From Isoptericola croceus (lineage in GTDB: Bacteria; Actinomycetota; Actinomycetes; Actinomycetales; Cellulomonadaceae), in NCBI RefSeq assembly GCF_029382255.1, contig NZ_JARLLG010000008.1, forward strand, positions 62,001 through 126,000: a stretch of 64,000 nt of DNA. The letters run 5' to 3'. Below are positions 1 through 7,481 of the stretch, piece after piece. Made by a program: the position numbers and the translations under genes. The first letter of the stretch is position 1. The number at the start of each line of letters is the position of its first letter. The notes beneath the pieces are model-generated. The model saw only the letters and a list, made by a program, of their open reading frames with translations, was not told where the DNA came from and did no database searches.

Positions 1-125
1 CGCGGCGGGACCGGGACGCGCTCGCCGTCGACCATGATCGGCACGAGTGCCGGCTCGACGGCCTTCCACTGCGCACGCCGGCTGCGGGTGCGCGAGCGGG
101 ACATCTTCCGCTTGGGGACTGCCAT
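1..125 (-). CDS. rpmF: 50S ribosomal protein L32, zinc-free form (3' end outside window)
   Basis: Last visible gene of the leftward ribosomal-protein cluster. The ATG is at 123-125 and the frame runs off the window edge, so only the first 41 residues are seen. They begin [20 protein letters not shown], the hallmark L32 N-terminus. The zinc-binding CxxC that zinc-type L32 carries after about residue 27 is absent: the visible part reads [16 protein letters not shown] with no cysteine. L32 is a small component of the large ribosomal subunit. It follows rpmJ by nine bases, so it is probably the sixth gene of the same Zur-controlled transcript. Confidence 0.9.
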   Translation of the reverse strand, partial: MAVPKRKMSRSRTRSRRAQWKAVEPALVPIMVDGERVPVPP

Positions 126-134
126 GGTTGCTCC

Positions 135-257
135 TCAGCCTTGGCGCGCCTTCCAGCGCGGGTTCTGCTTGTTGATGACGTAGGTCTTGCCGCGGCGGCG
201 CACGACCTTCGCGCCGGGCTTGTTCTTCAGGGACCGCAGGGAGGCACGGACCTTCAT
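135..257 (-). CDS. rpmJ: 50S ribosomal protein L36, zinc-free paralogue
   Basis: A 40-residue protein starting [20 protein letters not shown] and ending NPRWKARQG. It aligns with L36, but all four zinc ligands of the usual form (three Cys and one His) are replaced, so this is the C-minus type that works without zinc. The ATG at 255-257 overlaps the last four bases of the L31 gene, as in translationally coupled operons. A zinc-containing L36 is presumably encoded elsewhere, with the main ribosomal or translation-initiation genes. It belongs to the zinc-starvation set with its neighbours. Confidence 0.95.
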   Translation of the reverse strand: MKVRASLRSLKNKPGAKVVRRRGKTYVINKQNPRWKARQG

Positions 258-550
258 CGCGCACCCCCGCTCGCAGCAGCACCGGTACCGTAGCGGCGAT
301 TGAACTTCTCGACGCGGCCCGCGGTGTCGACGACGCGCGCGGCGCCGGTCCAGAACGGGTGGCTCGCGCTGGAGATGTCGACGTCGATCACCGGGTAGGT
401 GTTGCCGTCGGACCACTCGATGGTGTTCTTGGGCCGCCCGGGCCCGGAGTGGTTCTCGCCGGCCAGGGTGGAGCGCGTCAGGAACGAGAACCCGGCGCTG
501 TTGTCGCGGAACACGACCGGGCCGTAGGTCGGGTGGATGCTCTTCTTCAT
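254..550 (-). CDS. rpmE2: 50S ribosomal protein L31 type B, zinc-free
   Basis: Ninety-eight residues starting [20 protein letters not shown], the type B L31 signature, with [19 protein letters not shown] and HPFWTG in the body. No CxxC zinc knuckle is present, unlike type A L31. Type B replaces type A when zinc is scarce, which frees zinc bound in ribosomes. The start sits 7 bases after the S14 stop, and the 3' end overlaps rpmJ by four bases. It is the fourth gene of the leftward cluster. Confidence 0.95.
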   Translation of the reverse strand: MKKSIHPTYGPVVFRDNSAGFSFLTRSTLAGENHSGPGRPKNTIEWSDGNTYPVIDVDISSASHPFWTGAARVVDTAGRVEKFNRRYGTGAAASGGAR

Positions 551-557
551 GGTCTCC

Positions 558-863
558 TCACCAGCTCGACTTGGTCACGCCGGGCAGCTCGCCGCGGTGC
601 GCCATCTCGCGCATCCGGATGCGGGAGAGCCCGAACTTGCCGACGTAGCCGCGGGGGCGGCCGTCGGCGGCGTCGCGGTTGCGGACCCGGGTGGCGCTGG
701 CGTCGCGGGGCTGACGCTGCAGCTCCATGACGGCGGCGGCGCGCTCCTCGGGGGTGCTCGACGGCGCGACGACGATCCGCTTGAGCTCGCGGCGACGCTC
801 GGCGTACCGCTCGACGACCTCCCGCCGCCGGTCGTTCGCGGCGATCTTCGACTTCTTGGCCAT
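558..863 (-). CDS. rpsN: 30S ribosomal protein S14, long zinc-free form
   Basis: A 101-residue protein starting [20 protein letters not shown] and ending [11 protein letters not shown]. This is the long S14 form without the CxxC...CxxC zinc ribbon found in the 61-residue form. The motif [18 protein letters not shown] is the S14 core that contacts 16S rRNA. A longer reading frame continues upstream, but this ATG (861-863) overlaps the rpmG stop by one base, which sets the start. Known Zur-regulated paralogue sets in mycobacteria and streptomycetes contain this same gene. Confidence 0.95.
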   Translation of the reverse strand: MAKKSKIAANDRRREVVERYAERRRELKRIVVAPSSTPEERAAAVMELQRQPRDASATRVRNRDAADGRPRGYVGKFGLSRIRMREMAHRGELPGVTKSSW

Positions 864-1030
864 CAGCGGGTCTCCTTGAACTCGACGTGCCGGCGCACGA
901 CGGGGTCGTACTTGCGCAGCGTCAGCCGGTCGGGGCTGTTGCGGCGGTTCTTGCGCGTCACGTAGGTGAAGCCGGTGCCCGCGGTGGAGCGCAGCTTGAT
1001 GATCGGACGCAGATCGGCCTTCGAGGCCAT
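863..1030 (-). CDS. rpmG: 50S ribosomal protein L33, zinc-free paralogue
   Basis: Fifty-five residues beginning [20 protein letters not shown] and ending HVEFKETR. L33 architecture is clear ([22 protein letters not shown]), but the CxxC pairs of zinc-type L33 are missing. The start at 1028-1030 overlaps the rpmB stop and the stop overlaps the rpsN start, so translation is probably coupled along L28-L33-S14. It was found by direct translation of the gap between its neighbours. Confidence 0.95.
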   Translation of the reverse strand: MASKADLRPIIKLRSTAGTGFTYVTRKNRRNSPDRLTLRKYDPVVRRHVEFKETR

Positions 1031-1266
1031 CAGACCTTCTCCCCTCGTGCCAGGATCCGAGCGACGACGACGTCGATACCGTCACGATCGATCGTCTTGA
1101 TGCCCTTGGCACTCACGCGCAGGGTGACGGTGCGGCCGAGGGACGGGACCCAGTAGCGCTTCTTCTGGATGTTGGGGTTGAACCGCCGCTTGGTCCGCAC
1201 GTGCGAGTGCGAGATCGAGTGGCCGAACCCCGGGACGGTGCCGAGCACCTGACAGCGGGCGGACAT
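1030..1266 (-). CDS. rpmB: 50S ribosomal protein L28, zinc-free paralogue; first gene of the cluster
   Basis: Seventy-eight residues starting [20 protein letters not shown] and continuing with the L28 signature [20 protein letters not shown]. Only one cysteine remains (Cys5), so the zinc knuckle of the C-plus form is not possible. The start was placed at the ATG at 1264-1266; an upstream in-frame extension has no L28 similarity. A GAAAGGAAG-type Shine-Dalgarno lies just upstream. As first gene it reads directly from the divergent region holding the two Zur-like palindromes. Confidence 0.95.
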   Translation of the reverse strand: MSARCQVLGTVPGFGHSISHSHVRTKRRFNPNIQKKRYWVPSLGRTVTLRVSAKGIKTIDRDGIDVVVARILARGEKV

Positions 1267-1306
1267 GGCTTCCTTTCGGGTGCGGCGGCCTGTGACGGAC
1301 ACCGCT

Positions 1307-1321
1307 TGAGAACAGTTCTCA
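1307..1321. promoter_or_regulatory. Zur-box-like perfect palindrome, rpmB side
   Basis: TGAGAACAGTTCTCA is a perfect 7-1-7 palindrome about 40 bases upstream of the L28 start. Its spacing and outer TGA/TCA bases match the actinobacterial Zur box pattern (TGAnAAnnnTTnTCA). It lies where RNA polymerase would bind for the leftward ribosomal operon. Known Zur regulons repress such C-minus ribosomal genes in zinc-replete cells; binding here is inferred. Confidence 0.7.
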
Positions 1322-1346
1322 CCTAGGCGCTAGAGTGTGGCAGAAG

Positions 1347-1361
1347 CGATAATCATTCTCA
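1347..1361. promoter_or_regulatory. Zur-box-like site, COG0523 side
   Basis: CGATAATCATTCTCA matches the AATCATT core of Zur boxes, with one outer arm degenerate. It lies 5 bases upstream of the AAGGAGG Shine-Dalgarno of the rightward COG0523 gene and 40 bp centre to centre from the perfect palindrome at 1307-1321. The two sites would let each divergent promoter be shut separately. Confidence 0.7.
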
Positions 1362-1378
1362 AGCCGAAGGAGGCGCAC

Positions 1379-2509
1379 GTGATCCCCCGTCCGCAGCAGC
1401 CCGCACTGAGCGTGCTCGTCAGCACCGACCCCGTGCTCCGCGACACCACCGCCGCAAGCCTGACCCTCGCGTCCCCCGGCGCCGTCGTCGTCCGCCACGA
1501 CCTGCTGCCCGATGACGGCGCCCTGCGGCGCGTCGTCATCGACGCGGCCGGCGTGGTCGAGGACGTCACGGTGGAGCTCGAGCACGCCTGCGTGTCCTGC
1601 AGCGTGCGCGAGGACGCGGTGCCGACCCTCGCGCGGCTCGCCGAGAGCGGCCGCTGGACCGACCTCGTCCTCGCCCTGCCCGTCACCGCCGAGCCCCTGC
1701 CCGTCGCCCGGGCGCTGGCGACCTACACCGCCCGCGGCGAGGTGCTCGAGCAGCTTCGCTTCACCGCCACCACCGCCGTCGTCGACCTCGACCGCATCGA
1801 GTCCGACCTGCTCGGCGACGACCTCGTCGACGAGCGCGGCCTGGCCCTGACCGAGGACGACGAACGCCCGCTCGGCGAGGCGCTCGCCGCCCAGCTCGAG
1901 CAGGTCGACCTCATCGTCACCACCGGCGACGACCCGACGGGGGCCGGCCTGGTCGACCGACTGCGCGCCACCGACAGCCGCCGGATCGACGGCCTGCACG
2001 AGCTCGACATCACCGAGCTCGCCGCCCGCACCCACAACACCGTCGCCGCCGAGGGCCGGGCGCACCCCCTCGGCGCGCGGGCCGGGCGCCGGTCCAACAA
2101 GGACCCGCGGGACCGCAGCTGGAGCCTGCTGCTGAAGTCCCGGCGGCCCTTCCACCCGGAACGCCTCCTGGAGCAGATCGAGCACCTCGGCACCGGACCC
2201 GTGCGCAGCCGCGGCGTCTTCCACGTGCCCGACCGGCCGGACTCCATCTGCCTGTGGGACGGTGCCGGCGGCGCGCTGTGCGTCGCCGACCTCGGCACGT
2301 GGCAGGAGGTCGCCGGGAACCGCCCGCCCGTCACCCGGATCCTCGTCGTCGGCGCCGGCGACCCCGAGGAGGCCCGGATGACGCGGGACCGCATCCTCGA
2401 CGCCTTCGGCGAGGCGCTGGTCACCGGTGCAGAGGTCGACGACGGCGGGCTGCGCTGGCTCGGCAGCGAGGACGTCCTCGAACCCTGGCTCGGCGCGCGG
2501 GCCGTGTGA
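1379..2509 (+). CDS. COG0523-family protein with degenerate P-loop, Mrf-like (ribosome hibernation/zinc response)
   Basis: About 376 residues from a GTG start at 1379, chosen because AAGGAGG lies six bases upstream. The overall fold is COG0523/CobW: a Rossmann-like N-terminal half, then a CobW C-terminal-like part (residues about 240-370, with SWSLLLKSRRPFHPERL). The GxxGxGKT P-loop is not recognisable: the position reads VLVSTDPVLRDTTAASL. The metal motif is reduced to C71-V-S-C74. Divergence from the zinc-free ribosomal genes is the arrangement known for mycobacterial Mrf, which recruits the hibernation factor Mpy to ribosomes under zinc limitation (recalled from the literature). Being an Mrf orthologue is inference; a metal-handling role is the alternative. 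Confidence 0.7.
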   Translation: MIPRPQQPALSVLVSTDPVLRDTTAASLTLASPGAVVVRHDLLPDDGALRRVVIDAAGVVEDVTVELEHACVSCSVREDAVPTLARLAESGRWTDLVLALPVTAEPLPVARALATYTARGEVLEQLRFTATTAVVDLDRIESDLLGDDLVDERGLALTEDDERPLGEALAAQLEQVDLIVTTGDDPTGAGLVDRLRATDSRRIDGLHELDITELAARTHNTVAAEGRAHPLGARAGRRSNKDPRDRSWSLLLKSRRPFHPERLLEQIEHLGTGPVRSRGVFHVPDRPDSICLWDGAGGALCVADLGTWQEVAGNRPPVTRILVVGAGDPEEARMTRDRILDAFGEALVTGAEVDDGGLRWLGSEDVLEPWLGARAV

Positions 2510-2531
2510 CCGGCGCCGACACCATTGACGG

Positions 2532-2577
2532 CTCTCCCGCACTACTGGACACTCTGACCGTCCAACAAGTGGGAGAG
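2532..2577 (+). promoter_or_regulatory. nested hairpin that would hide the Shine-Dalgarno of the DUF2306 gene
   Basis: CTCTCCC (2532-2538) pairs perfectly with GGGAGAG (2571-2577), which is the ribosome binding site of the next gene. Inside the loop TGGAC (2546-2550) pairs with GTCCA (2560-2564). If the transcript starts upstream (a TTGACG hexamer is at 2525-2530), the stem would block initiation. Confidence 0.4.
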
Positions 2578-2581
2578 GCCC

Positions 2582-3088
2582 GTGGTCCACACCGAGCACA
2601 CCTGGTCGGTGCTCGTCGCCGCGCACGCACTGACGGCGTCGTTCTCGCTGGTGCTCGGCGGCGCCAACATCCTGCGGCGCCGCAAGGGCGACCCACCGCA
2701 CCGCGCCATCGGCTACACCTGGGTCGTCCTGATGTACTTCACGGCGCTCTCGTCGTACCTCCTGCAGTCCATCAGCCCAGGCAACTTCAGCTGGATCCAC
2801 ATCCTGAGCACGCTCACCCTCGTCACGCTCACGCTGGGCCTGTGGAACGCCCGGCGTGGCGACGTACGCAACCACGCCGGCATGATGATCGGCACCTACA
2901 TCGGCCTCTGGGGCGCCTTCATCGGTGTCGTGGCCGTCCCCGAACGGCTCGTACCGGAGGCGTTCCAGGCGAACTGGTGGGGGATGTCCGCGCTCACCGC
3001 TGCCATCGTCGGCACCGGGATCGCGCTCGTCCTCCTCGCGGTGCGCCTGCTCGGCACCCGTCCCGAGCCCGCTCCTGCCGACGTCTGA
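2582..3088 (+). CDS. DUF2306-like integral membrane protein
   Basis: A 168-residue protein with a GTG start preceded by GGGAGAGG. It has four to five hydrophobic segments: around residues 8-26 (VLVAAHALTASFSLVLGG), 42-60, 70-90, 105-122 and 135-160. The pattern HTWSVLVAAHALTA, RRRKGDPPHRAIGYTW and a conserved His near WIHILS resembles DUF2306, a family of predicted membrane proteins of unknown function. It stands alone between the Mrf-like gene and a convergent MFS gene. Confidence 0.65.
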   Translation: MVHTEHTWSVLVAAHALTASFSLVLGGANILRRRKGDPPHRAIGYTWVVLMYFTALSSYLLQSISPGNFSWIHILSTLTLVTLTLGLWNARRGDVRNHAGMMIGTYIGLWGAFIGVVAVPERLVPEAFQANWWGMSALTAAIVGTGIALVLLAVRLLGTRPEPAPADV

Positions 3089-3109
3089 CGACGGCCCCGA
3101 CGTCCGTCG

Positions 3110-4369
3110 TCAACGCGCCCGTACCGTCGACCGGCCCGCGACCAGGACGGCGACCGCAGCGACGACGCAGACCGCCGCCGTCGTCGCCAGCCCCGCCCCG
3201 AACCCGGCGCCCGCGGCGATGAACCCCACCACCAGCGACCCCAGCCCGGTCCCGGCGTCGAACCCGATGTTCCACACCGTGCTGGCGGTCGGGTGCTGGC
3301 GGCGCGGCACGGCCGCGAACGCCTCCACGAGCGTGAGGTTCTGCAGGCTGCCGTAGGTCAGGCCGACGACGGTCATGCCGAGCACGAGCGCGACGGGACG
3401 CGTACCGCCGTCGGCGATCGCCCAGGCGCACAGCACCAGACCGGCGGCGCACAGGCCGAGCAGCGGTGCCACGAACACCCGCGGGCCGTACCGATCGGCC
3501 GGCCCACCGACGGCCCAGCGCGAGAAGGCCGTCGCCGCCGTGAAGCCGAGCAGCCCGATGACCGCCAGGCTCGCGCTGCCGGCAAACTGCGGCGTGAAGG
3601 TCAGCAACGCACCGCCCGGCGTGGTGACCACCAGCAGGACGAACGACGGTAGCGCCAGGCCGAGCAGCACCCGCCACCGGCCGCCAACCGGCCGGACCTT
3701 CCCGGCCTGCCCGGCCTGCCCGGCCTGCTCGGACCCTGACGGCACCGTCCTGGACTGCGCCGGGCCGGCGTCGTCGGCCGTCATCCGTTCGAGACGGCGG
3801 CCGAGCAGGGCGGCGGCCGGGACCGCGAGCACCGGCAGCGCGCCCAGCGCGAAGACCACCGCGAAGTCCAGCGTCTCAGCGATCCACGCCGCGCTCGGCA
3901 CCAGCAGGAGCTGCGGGATCGCGATCGACAGCCCGTAGACACCGATGGCGCGCCCGTGCCGCAGACCGTCCACGAGGGCGGCCACAGCACTCGACCCGCA
4001 GACCGTCAGCACGGCGAACCCCATCCCGCGCACGGCGGACAGCACGAGCAACCAGGGCAGGGCGTCCGTGAGGAGGAACAGCGCCGAGGGCAGGCCGAGG
4101 AGCAGCACGCCCGCCACCATCGTGGGGCGCCAGCCGATGCGCCGCAGAGCGGTCGGCATCGTCGTCTGCGTCACGACGGTGGCCAGCATGAGCACCGCAT
4201 TGACGAGCCCGGCGCCGCCGGAGTCCGCTCCCCCGTGCACCGCCCGGAGCGGGGCGACAGGCAGGAGCAGCGCATAGCCCGCGAACCCGAGGGCGGACAT
4301 CGTCAGCAGGGCGCGCATCCCCGGCACCCGGGTGATGGGCTCGGCAGACCTCGGAGCGGGGCGACGCAT
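3110..4369 (-). CDS. major facilitator superfamily transporter
   Basis: About 419 residues with a 12-helix MFS profile in two six-helix halves. The A-like motif between TM2 and TM3 reads RRIGWRPTMVAG, and its counterpart in the second half reads GGPADRYGPRVFVAP. Between the halves (residues about 205-230) is a low-complexity linker with three AGQ units encoded by a perfect 3 x 9-bp repeat. The ATG at 4367-4369 was preferred to a TTG three codons upstream. Substrate is unknown; single-component MFS proteins of this type usually export drugs or metabolites. Confidence 0.8.
   Translation of the reverse strand: MRRPAPRSAEPITRVPGMRALLTMSALGFAGYALLLPVAPLRAVHGGADSGGAGLVNAVLMLATVVTQTTMPTALRRIGWRPTMVAGVLLLGLPSALFLLTDALPWLLVLSAVRGMGFAVLTVCGSSAVAALVDGLRHGRAIGVYGLSIAIPQLLLVPSAAWIAETLDFAVVFALGALPVLAVPAAALLGRRLERMTADDAGPAQSRTVPSGSEQAGQAGQAGKVRPVGGRWRVLLGLALPSFVLLVVTTPGGALLTFTPQFAGSASLAVIGLLGFTAATAFSRWAVGGPADRYGPRVFVAPLLGLCAAGLVLCAWAIADGGTRPVALVLGMTVVGLTYGSLQNLTLVEAFAAVPRRQHPTASTVWNIGFDAGTGLGSLVVGFIAAGAGFGAGLATTAAVCVVAAVAVLVAGRSTVRAR
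3702..3728. repeat. three tandem 9-bp units in the MFS linker
   Basis: CCGGCCTGC is repeated three times without interruption. On the coding strand it gives the AGQAGQAG stretch joining the two halves of the transporter. In-frame repeat number could vary without breaking the gene. Confidence 0.85.
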
Positions 4370-4426
4370 CCCCAGCAACCTATCCCGCCCGGCCCGTGCC
4401 GGCCGGTCCGTCCTGGTCGGGCGGCG

Positions 4427-4747
4427 TCAGTCGCCCGGCCACTCCCCCGTCCACCGCTGGAACACCCGGGCACCCGCCCGGTCGATGAGCGCCTTGACCA
4501 ACGAGAAGACCGCGCCCTGCAGCAACGACGCGAGGACGATCTCCTTCAGCGCGTACTCCGACTCGAGCGGCTTCGGCGGGTCGTCCGGGTGACCCGGCGC
4601 CACCCGCTTGTAGACCTGCCGGAACACCTGACCCGCCACGATGCCGCCCACGATCGAGCTCACCAGGCCGAAGGGCCGATACAGGATCTTCGCGCTCTTG
4701 CTGCCCGGTGCCTCGCGCCGGGTCTCGTTGCTCTTGTTGCTCATCAC
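4427..4747 (-). CDS. DUF4235 membrane protein
   Basis: A 106-residue protein matching the DUF4235 pattern common in actinobacteria: a short charged N-terminus, KILYRPFGLVSSIVGGIVAG as first membrane segment, then FRQVYKR, and a second hydrophobic segment IVLASLLQGAVFSLVKALID followed by ARVFQRWTGEWPGD. The ends are likely cytoplasmic. Two in-frame ATGs (4747 and 4744) are possible starts. Function is unknown. It diverges from the DUF6653-like gene. Confidence 0.8.
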   Translation of the reverse strand: MMSNKSNETRREAPGSKSAKILYRPFGLVSSIVGGIVAGQVFRQVYKRVAPGHPDDPPKPLESEYALKEIVLASLLQGAVFSLVKALIDRAGARVFQRWTGEWPGD

Positions 4748-4793
4748 TCGACGCTAGGTCGAGTCGCTCCGGCACGCAGCCGCGCCAGGGCTG

Positions 4794-4818
4794 CTCCCCA
4801 CCGGATCGACGAAGAGCC
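4794..4818 (+). repeat. 25-bp direct repeat, copy 1 (upstream of DUF6653-like gene)
   Basis: CTCCCCACCGGATCG followed by ACGAAGAGCC recurs at 5390-5414 with two mismatches. Both copies precede a rightward gene with a strong AAGGAG ribosome binding site. Confidence 0.7.
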
Positions 4819-4873
4819 ACACACGGAGCAGAATCGAGAGTTGTGCGATCAGCAGGGCCGGAAGGAGCCAACG

Positions 4874-5314
4874 ATGGAGGACTGGCGCAAGGTCAAGCGG
4901 GTGGTGTTCGCGCGGCACAGCAACCCGTGGAGCATGTGGACGAGGTGGGCGAGCACACCGCTGATGCTTGTCCCGGTGTGGCGGCGCAGCGGGCGCGACG
5001 CCGCGCTGGTCGGCCTATGGATGGCAGTCAACCCGGTGGTGTTCAGCAAGCCGGCGCACGACCGCGCATGGGCGACCCGGGCGGCTCTTGGCGAGGAGCA
5101 GTGGATCGCCAAGCGGCCGATGGACACCGCGATGGCGGTCAACGTCGCCGCGAGCGCCGCCCTGCTGGTCGCGTTGGTTGCCGCCCATCAGCGCCGCGCT
5201 GTGCCGGCCGCAGCAGCGACAGCACTGGAGATGGGGCTGCTGATGGCGTACTGGGAACTGATGGCCCGCTACTACGACCGCAACGGTGGCGTGAGTCGAA
5301 CATCCCGATCATGA
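4874..5314 (+). CDS. DUF6653-like small membrane protein
   Basis: 146 residues from an ATG with GGAAGGAG just upstream. The N-terminus MEDWRKVKRVVFARHSNPWS leads to WTRWASTPLMLVPVWRR and then two membrane segments (GLWMAVNPVVFSKP; MAVNVAASAALLVALVAAH) and a third near the C-terminus. The RHSNPWSxWTR motif is what I recall for DUF6653, a family of unknown function. There is no clear functional partner nearby. Confidence 0.65.
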   Translation: MEDWRKVKRVVFARHSNPWSMWTRWASTPLMLVPVWRRSGRDAALVGLWMAVNPVVFSKPAHDRAWATRAALGEEQWIAKRPMDTAMAVNVAASAALLVALVAAHQRRAVPAAAATALEMGLLMAYWELMARYYDRNGGVSRTSRS

Positions 5315-5389
5315 CGCTCAGCACCGCAGCCGGGTGACACGCCGGTCCACAGGTCTTGACGATTCCTCCTCGTCACCCTGCGGGCGTCA

Positions 5390-5414
5390 CTCCCCACCGG
5401 ATCGGCGAAGAACC
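5390..5414 (+). repeat. 25-bp direct repeat, copy 2 (upstream of lipoprotein gene)
   Basis: CTCCCCACCGGATCG followed by GCGAAGAACC matches 23 of 25 positions of the copy at 4794-4818. Here the repeat ends four bases before the AAAGGAGG of the lipoprotein gene. Confidence 0.7.
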
Positions 5415-5429
5415 CAACAAAGGAGGTTC

Positions 5430-6008
5430 ATGGCTGGATGCGCCAATCGTCGTCGCTCGGCCGCCCGCATGATGCTGCGGACGGGCCACGCCGTCGCCTG
5501 TTCCGTACTTCTCGTCTCGCTGACCACGGCCGGGTGCAACTCGGCCCTCACGGGATCCAGTGACGTACTCGTCTATCCCGGCGATGGCGCGGGCGCAGTC
5601 ATCCCTGATGCGACCGAAGGAGCGCCCTGGACGATGGCCGACCCGACGGTCTGCCTGAAGGATCCAGCGTCGTCGCCGGTCACGATCACCTCCGTCGCGC
5701 CCGTAGAGGGCTCGGACGGCATTGAGGTCACCAGCTTCGCCACCGGAAGCCCTGCATCCGAGTTCGGCAGCGACTTCGTGAGCCTGCCCGACGCAGGGTT
5801 CGACCCGCTCCACACGACCGTGGAAGGTGTCTGTGGTGATGGGCATGCGGAACTCGTCCTCGAGCTCGTCCGCACCGGGACGGAGACGGGGCATTCGGAG
5901 TCCTTCGTCGTCACTTACCGGGACGGCGACAAGGAGGGGCGGCTGCACGTCCCGTTCGAAGTGACACTGTGCGCACCTGACGACTCGACCACCGAGCACT
6001 GCGACTAG
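5430..6008 (+). CDS. secreted lipoprotein of unknown function
   Basis: 192 residues from the ATG at 5430, which has AAAGGAGG four bases upstream; an in-frame upstream extension is ignored. A charged N-terminus (NRRRSAAR), a hydrophobic core (AVACSVLLVSLTTAGC) and a lipobox with lipid-modified Cys36 predict export and membrane anchoring. The mature part (about 155 residues) is acidic, with four cysteines (DPTVCL, VEGVCGDGHAEL, VTLCAPDD, EHCD) that could form two disulfides, and a beta-rich pattern. No named domain is recognised. A strong hairpin terminator follows. Confidence 0.75.
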   Translation: MAGCANRRRSAARMMLRTGHAVACSVLLVSLTTAGCNSALTGSSDVLVYPGDGAGAVIPDATEGAPWTMADPTVCLKDPASSPVTITSVAPVEGSDGIEVTSFATGSPASEFGSDFVSLPDAGFDPLHTTVEGVCGDGHAELVLELVRTGTETGHSESFVVTYRDGDKEGRLHVPFEVTLCAPDDSTTEHCD

Positions 6009-6028
6009 TAGACCTGTGGCAGGCCGAT

Positions 6029-6063
6029 GAGGGGCCCCACGAGAAGTTGCTCGTAGGGCCCTC
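6029..6063 (+). terminator. terminator hairpin after the lipoprotein gene
   Basis: GAGGGGCCCCACGAG and CTCGTAGGGCCCTC form a nearly perfect stem with the six-base loop AAGTTG, followed by AGTTATT. It begins 20 bases after the lipoprotein stop. Confidence 0.8.
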
Positions 6064-6286
6064 AGTTATTGCGCCGAGGGACGGTTCGGTAGACGTCTTC
6101 CGCGCTGAGCCAGCACGCGAGTTCTGTCGCGTTGGTCGGTGCGTTCGGCGGCTTCACGGCCACCACCACGGACCTCCGTCGACGGCACTCCATTCTGGCC
6201 GGAGCCCGATCCCCTGAACGCCGTCCCTGTGCCGCGGAGCGTGCCCGTGCTTCCAGAACCCTTCAGCGTCGCAGCGGGTCTCGGCT

Positions 6287-6890
6287 TTGGGCTTGCAATG
6301 CGTGCTCGGGTTCGGGTCCTACAAGACGGCCTGGGCCTGGCTGTACAAGCTGCGCCGAGCGATGGTCCGCCCCGAGCGGGACCTGCTTGGCGGTCCTGGC
6401 GTGGTGGGCGAGCTGGACGAGACGTACATCGGTGGCGCCCGCGCGGCGGCTACGGCGCGAGCACCGACTAGGCGTGCGTGATGCTCGCGGTGGAGAATTA
6501 CGGCCGCAAGATCGGCCGGGTGCGGGCCCAGGTCGCCGCCCGGCCGGGCTCGATAGACATACTTGAGTTCGCCCAAGACGTGATCGCGCCGGGCAGCGAG
6601 GTCCACACCGACGAGCGCAGATGTTCCGCCGCCTGACGGACAGGGGCGACAGCACGAGCGCACCGTCGGCATGCGCACCGCGGGCAAGGAATCGCTGCTA
6701 CCCGGGCTGCACATGGTCGCCTCGCTGCTCAAGCGATGGATCATCGGGACGCTCCACTACGGCATGCCGCTGAGCATCTGCCCTATTACCTCGACGAGTA
6801 CACCTTCCGGTTTAACCGTCGTGGCTCACGATCGCGGGCCTGCTGTTTTGCCGCCTTCTGGAACAGGCCGTCGCCACGTCGCCGCACCCA
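6287..6890 (+). pseudogene. decayed IS1595-family (ISXO2-type) transposase
   Basis: Fragments of one transposase appear in order in different frames. LGFGSYKTAWAWLYKLRRAM and ELDETYIGG (first catalytic Asp region) lie at 6305-6440; VENYGRKIGRVRAQV follows at about 6490; LPGLHMVASLLKRWIIGT (6700-6755), then EHLPYYLDEYTFRFNRRGS and RSRACCFAAF, end near 6860. Several frameshifts and internal stops separate them, so no active enzyme is made. The zinc-finger N-terminus expected upstream (6064-6290) is not recognisable and I see nothing else there. I found no terminal inverted repeats. Confidence 0.75.
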
Positions 6891-6918
6891 CTCAACGACC
6901 TCGTCTGGGATCAGTCCG

Positions 6919-7362
6919 CTACGTAGCACCCACCGTGCTACCGAGCGCGGCCGCCAGCAGCTCTCCAGCGTCGGGAATCGGCGCGTGGGACGATCGATCG
7001 CTCGGCCAGAGCGTTGCCTCGTCGCCTGGCCAGCGAGGGACGACGTGGAAGTGGAGATGCCCCACCGACTGCCCTGAAAACGGGCCGCTTGCGTTCAGTA
7101 GCACCACGCCTGTTGCTCCGAGCGCCTCCGTCATCGCCACTGACACGCGCTGCACCAGCCCCATCGTCGCCGAGAGCGCCTCAGGGATCGCATCCAGCAC
7201 GCCCACGCAGTGGCCGCGGGGCACGACAAGTGTGTGACCGGGCGCGAGGGCACCCTCAGGGAGTGGCAGGAACGCGACCGCGTTCGCTTCCTGCGCGACC
7301 CAATGACCAGCCCCCGACGCGATCAAGTCGCAGAACACACAAGTCGCCGAAGCGTTCACCAT
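6919..7362 (-). CDS. HIT-family protein (histidine triad nucleotide hydrolase/transferase)
   Basis: 147 residues. The C-terminal triad motif reads HLHFHVVPR, matching H-x-H-x-H-x-x. The N-terminus has CVFCDLIASGAGHWV, the usual CxFC opening of bacterial HIT proteins, and LAPGHTLVVPRGHC is the conserved strand region. HIT enzymes cleave nucleotide phosphoramidates or dinucleoside phosphates. The ATG at 7360-7362 follows GAGGGGGG; a longer frame upstream adds unrelated residues. It lies alone next to the decayed transposase. Confidence 0.85.
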   Translation of the reverse strand: MVNASATCVFCDLIASGAGHWVAQEANAVAFLPLPEGALAPGHTLVVPRGHCVGVLDAIPEALSATMGLVQRVSVAMTEALGATGVVLLNASGPFSGQSVGHLHFHVVPRWPGDEATLWPSDRSSHAPIPDAGELLAAALGSTVGAT

Positions 7363-7481
7363 CGTCCCCCCCTCGTCTGCTGCCCCATCCTGGGCAGACA
7401 CCAGGATTCCTCTCGACAACCGTTCCCTCCACACTGGCCCCTCGAGGCAACTGCAGTATCTGCTCGACGATGCGTTCCTCG

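Noticed and set aside
3702-3728. Tandem CCGGCCTGC units as a regulatory repeat.
   Set aside because: They lie in frame inside the MFS gene and encode a simple AGQ linker.
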